Of a stretch of DNA of 64,000 nt, positions 52,556-64,000 are shown one piece after another. The notes under the pieces were generated by a model. The model worked only from the letters and a program-made list of their open reading frames with translations. It did no database searches and was not told the origin of the DNA. Every line of letters begins with the position of its first letter. Positions within the stretch are counted from its first letter, which is position 1. The DNA comes from Haloferula helveola (lineage in GTDB: Bacteria > Verrucomicrobiota > Verrucomicrobiia > Verrucomicrobiales > Akkermansiaceae): positions 1,550,001 to 1,614,000 of the forward strand of contig NZ_AP024702.1 in assembly GCF_037076345.1 (NCBI RefSeq), in the 5' to 3' direction. The position numbers were made by a program, and so were the translations under genes.

Positions 52556-54219
52556 CCAAGTCACCAGAAGGCGGACCAACCGGGAAGCGGCCCGGATTGA
52601 AGTGGGTCAAGGTCATCGTCGTCGGAGGGGTCACGGTATTCGCGATCCTCAACTACGGCGTGCCCGCGCTTCAGCGCATGATTGCGGATCCCTACGTCGT
52701 CTATGCCGGAGAAGCGACCTTTGACCCACAAGTTCCCTGGAACACCTCGCCCTCACCCCTTTCGTTCGAAATCCACATCGACTGCAACCGCCGAAAGCCG
52801 ATTGCGTTTTGCCGCCTAACGGTCGATCAGATCACGGACGACCGGGGCAATACCCTCATCGGAGGCACTCTGACCCCTTCCCCACGATCGGCCATTCCCC
52901 ACATGAGCGTGAATCCGGGTGGCAGTGACTGGCGACTCGGTTCCCGACCTGAGCAAATCACCTGGCGAGTGGATAGCCCTCGATTGCCGCACGACGACGT
53001 CAGCCGGATCGAGGTCTCGGGAAGGTTCGAAGTCTGGGACGGCGGCGAAGTGGGCACAACTACGATAGACGGATTCAAAGCCGAAGTTGGCGAGAGCATC
53101 GAGATTGAAGGGCACCGCATGGAGATCGTTCAGGTGGACTTGTCAAAGTCTGAGTCCCATGGAGGTAGCGTTGCTTTTGTCGCGGCCCCAGACAGCCCGT
53201 TCATCACCGAAGTTGCCACTCGACGTGGGGAATTCGGCTTCGCAGACCAGATGATGCGGAGATCCCTTCCTCACTGGCCTGAAGACCCTTCTCCAGGATA
53301 CTGGTCCAGCTTTCAACTGCCGAAAGCTGCTGAAAACAAGCCTATCACATTCAATTACATGACCGGATGCAGCCGCCAGGTCGTCCCCTTTCATCTGACT
53401 TTTTCGGTCACCACCGAGTCCCGGAAGCACGGCTGGTGGGACCATGACGAGGCTCCGTCCCGCCACGCTCCAGCGGACGAGGATTGGGGTGAACCGCTAC
53501 CGGACGGCCAGCGCCCCGTGGTCGAAATCAGGCAAGGTGAGTTCATCGAGCGCGACGACCATCGCCGCTATCCGGAAATGTCCGTCCCGATCGTGATTGA
53601 TTGCCCGGACGGACGGCAGCCCATCGCCACCAGCCTGTGGATAAGCGACCTGACGGACGGACGCGGAAGGGATTTTCTGCGGGACGTTCCGATGTGCAGT
53701 GACCAGTACCGCCCCTTGCGACTTGAAAGCTCTTGGAGCAAGGATCGCGGCAAGCGTTACGGACTAGGACTTTGGTCCATTGGCCCGGTCGATGTGAGAG
53801 GACATTGCCGTGTGGCATTCGGAACCGACGAGGTCACGACCGTCATTCCATCCGGGTTCAGCGGGACCCTCACCGAGCCGACTGCCGACCGCAATAAGCC
53901 GTTCGGAACTCCGATCGAGATCGAAGGCTTGAGTTTGATTCCATTGCGAGCCGGCGACGGGTTCCTTGAATTCAAAGCTGTCGGGAATGCCGGACGAATC
54001 CTCGAAGTGGAAGCACTCGATGAAAGCGGTCATGTGATCGCCACGAAGACGGGTGCAACCCACTCATTCTACAGCAAGGAAAGTTGGTTCTACTTCGAGT
54101 CGAAGGAACCGGTTTCATCGATCGCGTCTTGGAAGATCCGCCACTTCCGCACGGCGGAGTGGCTCGATGTGCCCTTCGCAATCTCCGCCTCACCCCCGCT
54201 CACTGAATCAGGGGAGTAG
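52552..54219 (+). CDS. Membrane-anchored protein with duplicated domain, unknown
   Basis: 555 residues from the ATG at 52552, overlapping the permease stop (ATGA). One N-terminal transmembrane helix (about 18-38) and then two similar beta-rich halves: each begins with an IxIDC motif (FEIHIDCNRRKPIAFCRL; VPIVIDCPDGRQPIATSL), followed by SDLTD/DQITDDRG and DDVSRIEVSGRF / VDVRGHCRVAFG, then IEIEG(H/L). This internal repeat suggests a tandem duplication. Probably an extracytoplasmic partner of the ABC permease. Family not recognised. Confidence 0.75.
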   Translation: MTKSPEGGPTGKRPGLKWVKVIVVGGVTVFAILNYGVPALQRMIADPYVVYAGEATFDPQVPWNTSPSPLSFEIHIDCNRRKPIAFCRLTVDQITDDRGNTLIGGTLTPSPRSAIPHMSVNPGGSDWRLGSRPEQITWRVDSPRLPHDDVSRIEVSGRFEVWDGGEVGTTTIDGFKAEVGESIEIEGHRMEIVQVDLSKSESHGGSVAFVAAPDSPFITEVATRRGEFGFADQMMRRSLPHWPEDPSPGYWSSFQLPKAAENKPITFNYMTGCSRQVVPFHLTFSVTTESRKHGWWDHDEAPSRHAPADEDWGEPLPDGQRPVVEIRQGEFIERDDHRRYPEMSVPIVIDCPDGRQPIATSLWISDLTDGRGRDFLRDVPMCSDQYRPLRLESSWSKDRGKRYGLGLWSIGPVDVRGHCRVAFGTDEVTTVIPSGFSGTLTEPTADRNKPFGTPIEIEGLSLIPLRAGDGFLEFKAVGNAGRILEVEALDESGHVIATKTGATHSFYSKESWFYFESKEPVSSIASWKIRHFRTAEWLDVPFAISASPPLTESGE

Positions 54220-54225
54220 TCGGGA

Positions 54226-54768
54226 TTACGCACCCCTCCGCTCTTTCTTCGGCTCAAGGCTCACCTTCTTCGGATCGAAGGCCTCAGGGTCATAGCCGGG
54301 ATGGTCCCAAGCGATTTCTCCGTTCAAAGCCTGCATGTACTGGAACGCCCCTCCGAAGTCTTCCGGCGGACAGGCCCGCTCCCCTTCCAGCAGAGTGGCG
54401 GGGCCACCCTCATCCTCCTTCTTCTCGAACACCACTTCGTGAATCCACTCCTCGGCGAAGTCATACCGGTAGAGCAAGCGAAGCGGCAAACGACGGCGTC
54501 CGATGTAATCGGCAATCGTCACCTTTTTCTCATCCTGAAACTCGCCGGGAGTCTGATCCTCCAAACCCACCGGACCTATCACATCCACCAGCCGCTTGCC
54601 CTTGCCGTGCCGAAACTCGTGGGGGTGCTTGTTCTCCCAGCCCATGGCCGCCTGGATGACGTCGTGAAGCGTTTCGAATGTTGAATCCGCCGGAATCGAA
54701 AACCGCCGCCAGATCACCGGGGTAATCTGATACAGGAACACTTTGACCACGATGGAGCCGCTGCTCAT
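54226..54768 (-). CDS. Plasmid pRiA4b ORF-3 family protein
   Basis: 180 residues. The pattern VFLYQITPVIWRRFSIPADSTFETLHDVIQAAMGWENKHPHEF is the pRiA4b ORF-3 signature, with LLYRYDFAEEWIHEVVFE and CPPEDFGGAFQYMQAL. The family is widespread and of unknown function, and often appears as accessory or stress-linked genes. It is convergent with the preceding ABC cluster, 6 bases away. Confidence 0.9.
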   Translation of the reverse strand: MSSGSIVVKVFLYQITPVIWRRFSIPADSTFETLHDVIQAAMGWENKHPHEFRHGKGKRLVDVIGPVGLEDQTPGEFQDEKKVTIADYIGRRRLPLRLLYRYDFAEEWIHEVVFEKKEDEGGPATLLEGERACPPEDFGGAFQYMQALNGEIAWDHPGYDPEAFDPKKVSLEPKKERRGA

Positions 54769-54808
54769 GGGGAGAGCTTAGGATCTCGGCACCCGCGGAA
54801 TCAACCGC

Positions 54809-55585
54809 TTAGCGCACGGCCTCGCGTAGCACCGTCATCTTCACAGGATGACGCGCGTCCTCGCGATCCGCACGGCTGAGGATCACCAGGGTCCGTTCAC
54901 CTGCACCTTGCTCGAGACTCCTCGAAGTCAATCTCGACAATCCTCCCTGGGCATCGGCGATCCCATATTCGAATGCCACCGGCTTCCCGGCCGCAAGTTC
55001 TCCACGCCACGGTTTCCCATTCGGTAAAGCCAACTTGCTCTCACCGAAGACCACGGCCACCGGCACCCCGCAGACATTCAGCAGCGTCACGCTGCCTGCG
55101 GGCGCCTGATCCGGAATGAATTCCGCCACCGCACTTTCCCAACTCCCGACCTTCGGATCGCGACGAAGCACAACCAGAAAATCTCCGCCCTTGGATGGCT
55201 TCGGAAGCCTCAGCCAAGGCTCGCCTCCTTCGTTCTCTCGGAGAACAAACTCGCCTCCCTCACCCAGCTTGAACGCAAGGGCCTCTGACAATCGGCCGAG
55301 CTTCACCCGCAGGTCCCCGATCTCTTTCTCTTCATCGTCTTTCCCAGGAATCGAGAGCTTGAGCCTCCTCGGAGGGATACTTCCGGGTTCCGGAGGCAAC
55401 TCGTAACGAATCCCATCCCGAATCTCCTGCTTGAACGGAGGAGCGTTGCCCACCGCAAGAAACCGAAGACGGCACTCGGGCGGCTTCTCACCTTGGGCGC
55501 CCGCCGGCTGCCCAAGAACGACGAATGACATGACCACTGCCAACCCCCGACGGATCCGCCCCGATGTGATCAACGCCTCACTCAT
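54809..55585 (-). CDS. Secreted hypothetical protein
   Basis: 258 residues from the ATG at 55585, which overlaps the stop of the upstream VTT gene. A signal peptide (VVMSFVVLGQPAGA) precedes a soluble, beta-rich region with LRFLAVGNAPPF, LPEPGSIPPRRLKLSIPG-like and LRLPKPSKGGDFLVVL. No recognisable domain. Translationally coupled to the VTT protein. Confidence 0.65.
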   Translation of the reverse strand: MSEALITSGRIRRGLAVVMSFVVLGQPAGAQGEKPPECRLRFLAVGNAPPFKQEIRDGIRYELPPEPGSIPPRRLKLSIPGKDDEEKEIGDLRVKLGRLSEALAFKLGEGGEFVLRENEGGEPWLRLPKPSKGGDFLVVLRRDPKVGSWESAVAEFIPDQAPAGSVTLLNVCGVPVAVVFGESKLALPNGKPWRGELAAGKPVAFEYGIADAQGGLSRLTSRSLEQGAGERTLVILSRADREDARHPVKMTVLREAVR

Positions 55586-56231
55586 GTTCACTCTCGACTT
55601 TGCGCTCAAGCCGACGGCTTAGCAAACGGGAAAGAACCCAGAGCACAACCGGCAACAACAGGCTCAGACCGATCGCCATTGCCGGTTCATCATGCCCTGC
55701 AGCACCGACCCAGCCGAATACGAAGCCCATCGGCAAGCTGCCGCAGGCAAGCGCCAGGAAGAACCTGCCAAACGGCATTCGAACCAACCCTGCGGTACAA
55801 GCCACCGCTTCGGGCAGAATTGGCAAGGCCCGCGACAGACAGACGACCCAGCCTCCTCCCTTTTCGAACAAATCGTGGCCCCGAACGTAGTCGCGATCAC
55901 CCAAGAGGAACCTCGCCGTGCGTTGTCCAAGCAAACGGCAGAGGCCATACGCCGCCAGACCGGACAGCATCGACCCGGTGCCAGCCAGAAGACCACCCAG
56001 AACGGGGCCGTAGACCCAACCCAAGGCCGACATCACGACGGTTCCAGGAATCGGAAGCAGGATATCCGCCACCAGCAAACCCCAACCCAGCAGCCACGCA
56101 AAACTGCCGGCAGTCTCAAGATACTCAACCGATCCCCGGAGCGTGAAGCGCTCCTCGAAGCCACCTCCCCAAACGAACCAGATTCCCAGGATCACGGCCA
56201 TCAGGCCGAAGAACCACGCCAGCAACCTCAT
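55578..56231 (-). CDS. VTT-domain (TVP38/DedA-like) membrane protein
   Basis: 217 residues from the ATG at 56231, with about six hydrophobic segments. The VTT pattern LLVADILLPIPGTVVMSALGWVYGPVLGGLLAGTGSMLSGLAAYGLCRLLGQRTARF is recognisable; a second conserved block is the ALPILPEAVACTAGLVRMPFGRFFLAL stretch. VTT/DedA proteins are linked to membrane-potential upkeep and lipid flipping (undecaprenyl phosphate and phospholipid scrambling). Overlaps the next minus gene by eight bases. Confidence 0.85.
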   Translation of the reverse strand: MRLLAWFFGLMAVILGIWFVWGGGFEERFTLRGSVEYLETAGSFAWLLGWGLLVADILLPIPGTVVMSALGWVYGPVLGGLLAGTGSMLSGLAAYGLCRLLGQRTARFLLGDRDYVRGHDLFEKGGGWVVCLSRALPILPEAVACTAGLVRMPFGRFFLALACGSLPMGFVFGWVGAAGHDEPAMAIGLSLLLPVVLWVLSRLLSRRLERKVESEHE

Positions 56232-56307
56232 CGGCGATAAGCATCTCCGGATCCCGCCCCCCGGCAACGTTGATTTTGGTGTGGGTGTGGTCTGGTGCCC
56301 GGGGTCC

Positions 56308-56338
56308 GGGGGGCGGGGTTCGGGGGGCGGGGTTCGGG
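56308..56338. repeat. 14-base tandem repeat, G-rich
   Basis: Two and a bit copies of a 14-base unit (GGGGGCGGGGTTCG) on the plus strand. Runs of four to six G's on one strand make it a candidate G-quadruplex. It lies between the VTT gene and the rRNA terminator. Confidence 0.75.
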
Positions 56339-56352
56339 CGTGCCGTGGGTAC

Positions 56353-56392
56353 AAAAGAAAGCCCGGCATCCCCATTGCTGGAGATGCCGGGC
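56353..56392 (-). terminator. Intrinsic terminator of the rRNA operon
   Basis: On the minus strand, GCCCGGCATC (56383-56392) pairs with GATGCCGGGC (56361-56370) and is followed by a TTTCTTTT tract. It sits about 5 bases after the 5S 3' end. Confidence 0.92.
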
Positions 56393-56396
56393 ACAG

Positions 56397-56513
56397 ACCT
56401 GGCGGCGACCTACTCTCACAGGGCCTATCGCCCCACTACCATCGGCGCTGCGGTGTTTCACTTCCGGGTTCGGAATGGGACCGGGTGGTTCCACCGCGCT
56501 ATGGCCACCAGAG
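56397..56513 (-). rRNA. rrf: 5S ribosomal RNA
   Basis: Reads CTGGTGGCCATAGCGCGGTG at the 5' end, with the conserved CCCATTCCGAACCCGGAAGT loop and the closing CCGCCAG stem. Complete; it ends just before the terminator. Boundaries are approximate by a few bases. Confidence 0.95.
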
Positions 56514-56777
56514 TTCGATCCTGCCTGTCGTTTGTCAGGGTCGCGGCTCTGGCTGCCTTAGCTTGATTGGGTCTGTTTCGGATCAGGGTTTGGAGATCTC
56601 CGGGTTGCGGTCGGCCACGGGCAGGCCCGGGGGCCGGCGGCGGCGTTCGCCGCTCCCTGACATCCGCATGGAGGGAAAGAAAGTTCCTTTCCAAGACCGC
56701 TTCAACCGCTCCCCTTTCGGTGAGCCTCGCGGTCCATCGGAAACCCTTCGGTTCCGACAAAGAAAAAGAGGAATCAA

Positions 56778-59602
<2,825 letters not shown>

Positions 59603-59886
59603 TTGCTTTCTCTAAATCGGAAAAAACCGAAAAAGCGAACAGCAGGATCAGCTGTCTGTTCTTTTAACGCGCCCCGGTCCGGTCAGACCGTCCGGGACGT
59701 GCCGTAAAAAAGACAATCTCTTGTCTTTGTGGAAATCGAGTGTTTCCAAGGACCGCAATCATGGCTCTCAGAGAGCGATTGTATTATTTTGCAGTCTTGA
59801 AAAAACTTCTTTTCTCCATGCGGATGTCAAAGAGCGGAAAAGTCCTCCGCATTCATTTGCGACGCCGGTCCGGAACGATCGGGAGA
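59603..59886 (-). other. tRNA-Ile/23S spacer with 23S processing-stem half
   Basis: Non-coding. The stretch at 59796-59828 is complementary, with few mismatches, to 56659-56695 after the 23S, which would form the double-stranded stalk cleaved by RNase III. No protein-like frame. Confidence 0.75.
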
Positions 59887-59963
<77 letters not shown>

Positions 59964-60006
59964 CTGTTTCAGGAGCTTGCACTCCCTGGCGGTCGCCCGC
60001 CGAAGC

Positions 60007-60082
60007 TGGTGGAGGTAACCGGATTCGAACCGATGACATCCTGCTTGCAAAGCAGGCGCTCTACCAACTGAGCTATACCCCC
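60007..60082 (-). tRNA. tRNA-Ala (TGC)
   Basis: GGGGGTA acceptor arm pairing with TACCTCC, TAGCTCAGTTGGTAGAGC D-arm, anticodon loop TTTGCAAG (anticodon TGC), GGTTCGAATCC T-arm, encoded CCA. It lies first after 16S, before tRNA-Ile, the reverse of the commonest order. Confidence 0.95.
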
Positions 60083-61840
<1,758 letters not shown>

Positions 61841-62169
61841 AACGTATTGCTGTGTTTCCACAGCCAAATTGACCTCGGTGAAAAACACCCGCAAGGGGCG
61901 CCTCACCGAACCGCGCGACCGGGATCCTTCCCAATCCACGCAGCACACAATTTAGCCTTTTCCTCTCCGCTCGATATCCCCTTCCCGCATGGCCACCCGA
62001 AAACGGTTTCCCGTCCGGACCCACACGGCATGAATACCGAGCCGTCGCTGTGAAAGATCTCCTTCGAGGGGACTAAAAAGCCGATCAGACCGTCCGACCC
62101 GTCCCGAAGGACCACTCGAAGCTCCGATCGACTTCCGTCTCTCGTGCCACCCCCGGAGGCGCGGCGGGG
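61841..62169 (-). other. rRNA operon leader
   Basis: Roughly 330 bases between the promoter and 16S. It contains 61939-61968, which pairs with the spacer after 16S, and a GTCCGGACCCACACGGCATG motif near 62010 shared with the spacer. Antitermination signals are possible but not identifiable by eye. No protein-like frame. Confidence 0.7.
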
Positions 62170-62197
62170 GGGAAACTACACCCCAGCCCCCGACCGT
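62170..62197 (-). promoter_or_regulatory. Candidate rRNA promoter
   Basis: On the minus strand, TTGACG (62192-62197) and TAGTTT (62170-62175) are 16 bases apart, a near-consensus sigma-70 type promoter; the A/T-rich tract GAAAAAATCTC lies upstream as a possible UP element. Nothing else in the leader looks like a better promoter. The rest of the gap to 62325 has no gene. Confidence 0.55.
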
Positions 62198-62325
62198 CAA
62201 TACCTTTCGGAGAGATTTTTTCACACCTCCCAAACCAACGCTCAATGGGCGTCCAAACGCCATCAGGAGCCGGATCGAAAGGCGCTCCACCGGCAGGCAA
62301 TTGGTCAGGAAACCCGAAACAAGCT

Positions 62326-62925
62326 TCAGGCCTCGGATCGATGGATCGCGTAGCGGATGGCCAGCAACCGGATCGTCACCACCACCGCGGTCGTAACCGC
62401 GAGCGCGAGCCCCTCCGGCGATCCGAGCGCGTCCAGGCCGATCAAAACCAGTCCACCGGCGATGCAGGCGGTCGCGTAGATCTCCCGGCGCAGCACCAGC
62501 GGCACTTCATTTCGGATCACGTCGCGCAACAGTCCGCCGAAGGTCGCACTGATCACTCCCAGTGCCAGTGCCGCCCACGGGGCGAGCCCGTGCGCCTGCG
62601 CGATGCGCATCCCGGTGACAACGAACAAGCCGAGCCCGAAAGCGTCGAGGACCGACACCGCCCGGCGGACCCGCTCCCACCAGCCTGCCCCGGCGACCGC
62701 GATCACCGTCGCGAGTCCGGCAATTCCGAAATACAGCGGATCCCGTAGAAAGACCGGCGGCAGGTCTCCGATCAGGAAGCTGCGGAGCATGCCGCCGCCG
62801 GTGCCGGTGATGAGTCCGACCACGAACATCCCGAACCAGTCCATGTCCTTGCCACGCGCGGCCACCGCTCCCGAGACGCAGAAGACGAACGTTCCTACAA
62901 CCTCCCACCAGAAGAGGAGGTTCAT
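62326..62925 (-). CDS. TRIC-type cation channel/UPF0126 membrane protein
   Basis: 199 residues from the ATG at 62925. About six to seven helices in two repeated halves. The half-repeat signatures are GTGGGMLRSFLIGD and ATFGGLLRDVIRNEVP, as in the TRIC/UPF0126 (YadS) family, which form trimeric cation channels. The first repeat has Ser where the family usually has Asp (R-S instead of R-D). Overlaps the CNNM gene stop by four bases (ATGA). Confidence 0.88.
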   Translation of the reverse strand: MNLLFWWEVVGTFVFCVSGAVAARGKDMDWFGMFVVGLITGTGGGMLRSFLIGDLPPVFLRDPLYFGIAGLATVIAVAGAGWWERVRRAVSVLDAFGLGLFVVTGMRIAQAHGLAPWAALALGVISATFGGLLRDVIRNEVPLVLRREIYATACIAGGLVLIGLDALGSPEGLALAVTTAVVVTIRLLAIRYAIHRSEA

Positions 62926-63983
62926 CGGTCGGAGAACGAATCGGTATCGATACCCATCTTGTCGGCTCGGCGGGACCACAGGCTGCGGGCGAGCACCTGC
63001 AGGTCGGCCACCTGGTCGTGTTCATCCACGATCTCCACGCCAACAATGGTCTCGAGAACATCCTCAAGAGTCACCAGGCCGACGGTCGTGCCGAACTCGT
63101 CATGAACCAGCATCACATGATGGCCATCCGAGATCATCGTCTGGAACAGCGACTCGACGGAAATCTGTTTCGGGACGGCGTGAAGCTGTCGTTTCAACTG
63201 CTCGAGTGTTCCCTTCTCCCCTTTTACGCAGGCGAGCAACACCTCGGCACGGAGCACGAAGCCCTCAACGTGCTCGGGATCATCCCCGGTGATGGGAATC
63301 CGCGAGAATGGCTTGCCTTCGATGAGCGGCGCGAAGCCATCGATCGGAGTCGACGCCGGCAGCATGAAGATGACCGGCCGCGGCGTCATGATGTCGGCGA
63401 CCCGGACCTGGCTGAGCTGGAGGATGTTCCTCACCACCGCACTCTCGCTGGCCTTCAGGGCGCCTTCCTTCTCACCGAGGCGCGCCACCGCCAGCAGTTC
63501 TTCCCGGTGCATCGGCCTGTGACCCGTCCGGCCGAAGGTAATCAACCGGGTCACCTGCTGGCATAGCCAGACGAGCGGAGCGAGAATCCACTGGAGCTTG
63601 GGCAGGAACCACGCCGTCGGAGGAGCGAGCTGAAGCGCGTAGCGGGCGCCGAGCGTCTTCGGAATGATCTCGGTGAAGACGAGAATCGCCAGCGTCAGGA
63701 CACTTGCGAAGACCGCTTCGGTGCCGCTTCCGAAGGTCTTCGCATACTGCGCTCCCGCACCTGCCGCCCCCATCGTGTGGGCGATCGTGTTGAGCGTAAG
63801 AATGGCGGAGAGCGGACGGTCGATGTCCGACTTGAGCTTCTCCATCGTCTTCGCCCACTTCGCGCCTCCGCGTCGGGCTGTTTCAACCGAGGTGGGGGTC
63901 AGGGAAAGAAGCGTGGCTTCCAGAACCGAGCACAGGAATGAGAATCCGAGCGCGACCAATACATAGACGATGAGCAGGGTCAT
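62922..63983 (-). CDS. CNNM/CorC-type protein (DUF21 + CBS)
   Basis: 353 residues. A DUF21 domain with about three to four helices (residues 1-165; LVALGFSFLCSVLEATLLSLTPTSVE) is followed by a paired CBS domain (about 190-330; VADIMTPRPVIFMLPASTPIDGF and MLVHDEFGTTVGLVTLEDVLE). The acidic ADIMTPR and EFGTTVGLVTLEDVLE blocks are typical of the hemolysin C/CorC/CNNM group, linked to Mg2+ or Co2+ efflux. The start may lie at 63983; the gene is complete in the window. Confidence 0.9.
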   Translation of the reverse strand: MTLLIVYVLVALGFSFLCSVLEATLLSLTPTSVETARRGGAKWAKTMEKLKSDIDRPLSAILTLNTIAHTMGAAGAGAQYAKTFGSGTEAVFASVLTLAILVFTEIIPKTLGARYALQLAPPTAWFLPKLQWILAPLVWLCQQVTRLITFGRTGHRPMHREELLAVARLGEKEGALKASESAVVRNILQLSQVRVADIMTPRPVIFMLPASTPIDGFAPLIEGKPFSRIPITGDDPEHVEGFVLRAEVLLACVKGEKGTLEQLKRQLHAVPKQISVESLFQTMISDGHHVMLVHDEFGTTVGLVTLEDVLETIVGVEIVDEHDQVADLQVLARSLWSRRADKMGIDTDSFSDR

Positions 63984-64000
63984 CGGCGCGTTGTCGGGGT

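Overview
The window looks like a GC-rich Gram-negative chromosome, most likely from a member of the Verrucomicrobiota (Luteolibacter/Haloferula-like Verrucomicrobiales). That placement is inference. It rests on an outer-membrane toolkit (Mla-type MCE protein, TonB-dependent receptor, LolD-like ABC system, several lipoproteins), a PEP-CTERM protein, many PQQ-like beta-propeller proteins, a short PUR-family protein, a four-helix-bundle (23S-IVS type) gene, and a 16S 5' end reading GATTCTGG where the 27F primer reads GATCMTGG. No phage, CRISPR array or insertion sequence was seen.

Layout. 1-11 kb: a truncated unknown protein, a lipoprotein esterase, a dienelactone-hydrolase-like protein, a SOUL protein, a thioredoxin-like pair, a PUR-family protein, flavin reductase and tRNA-dihydrouridine synthase, then MlaF/MlaD. 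11-24 kb: a CDGSH protein, a GHL10 hydrolase, an M29 aminopeptidase, purN, a PEP-CTERM protein, a MoxR ATPase, an EamA transporter, argD and argF split by a four-helix-bundle gene, an esterase, and tilS. 24-36.8 kb: a prepilin-like protein, small DUF proteins, a TonB receptor, three PQQ-like propeller proteins, and a DUF3311 + sodium:solute symporter pair.

36.8-54.2 kb is the most interesting part: a co-directional run with short gaps and several ATGA overlaps. It encodes an EhpF-like adenylating enzyme, an aldehyde dehydrogenase, an iron-type alcohol dehydrogenase, a propeller lipoprotein, a HemW-like radical SAM protein, a chorismate-lyase-like protein, a flavin-dependent halogenase-like oxidoreductase, a family-4 glycosyltransferase, a hotdog thioesterase, a DMT-like membrane protein, a PaaK-like ligase, a LolD-like ATPase, a 1062-residue FtsX/MacB-type permease and an internally duplicated membrane-anchored protein. 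Read together this suggests a chorismate-derived aromatic acid (4-hydroxybenzoate-like) that is activated, reduced or modified, perhaps glycosylated, and exported or placed in the envelope. The enzyme families are visible; the pathway is inference.

54.2-64 kb: three minus-strand genes, then a complete minus-strand rRNA operon (16S, tRNA-Ala, tRNA-Ile, 23S, 5S, terminator) with a long leader and a plausible promoter. Next are a TRIC-type channel and a CNNM-type protein. Leader and spacer sequences pair to form apparent RNase III stalks around both 16S and 23S. The tRNA order (Ala then Ile) is the reverse of the common arrangement.

Intergenic space is rich in repeats: at least six distinct types of perfect or nested inverted repeat lie between genes, some filling the whole gap between divergent genes.
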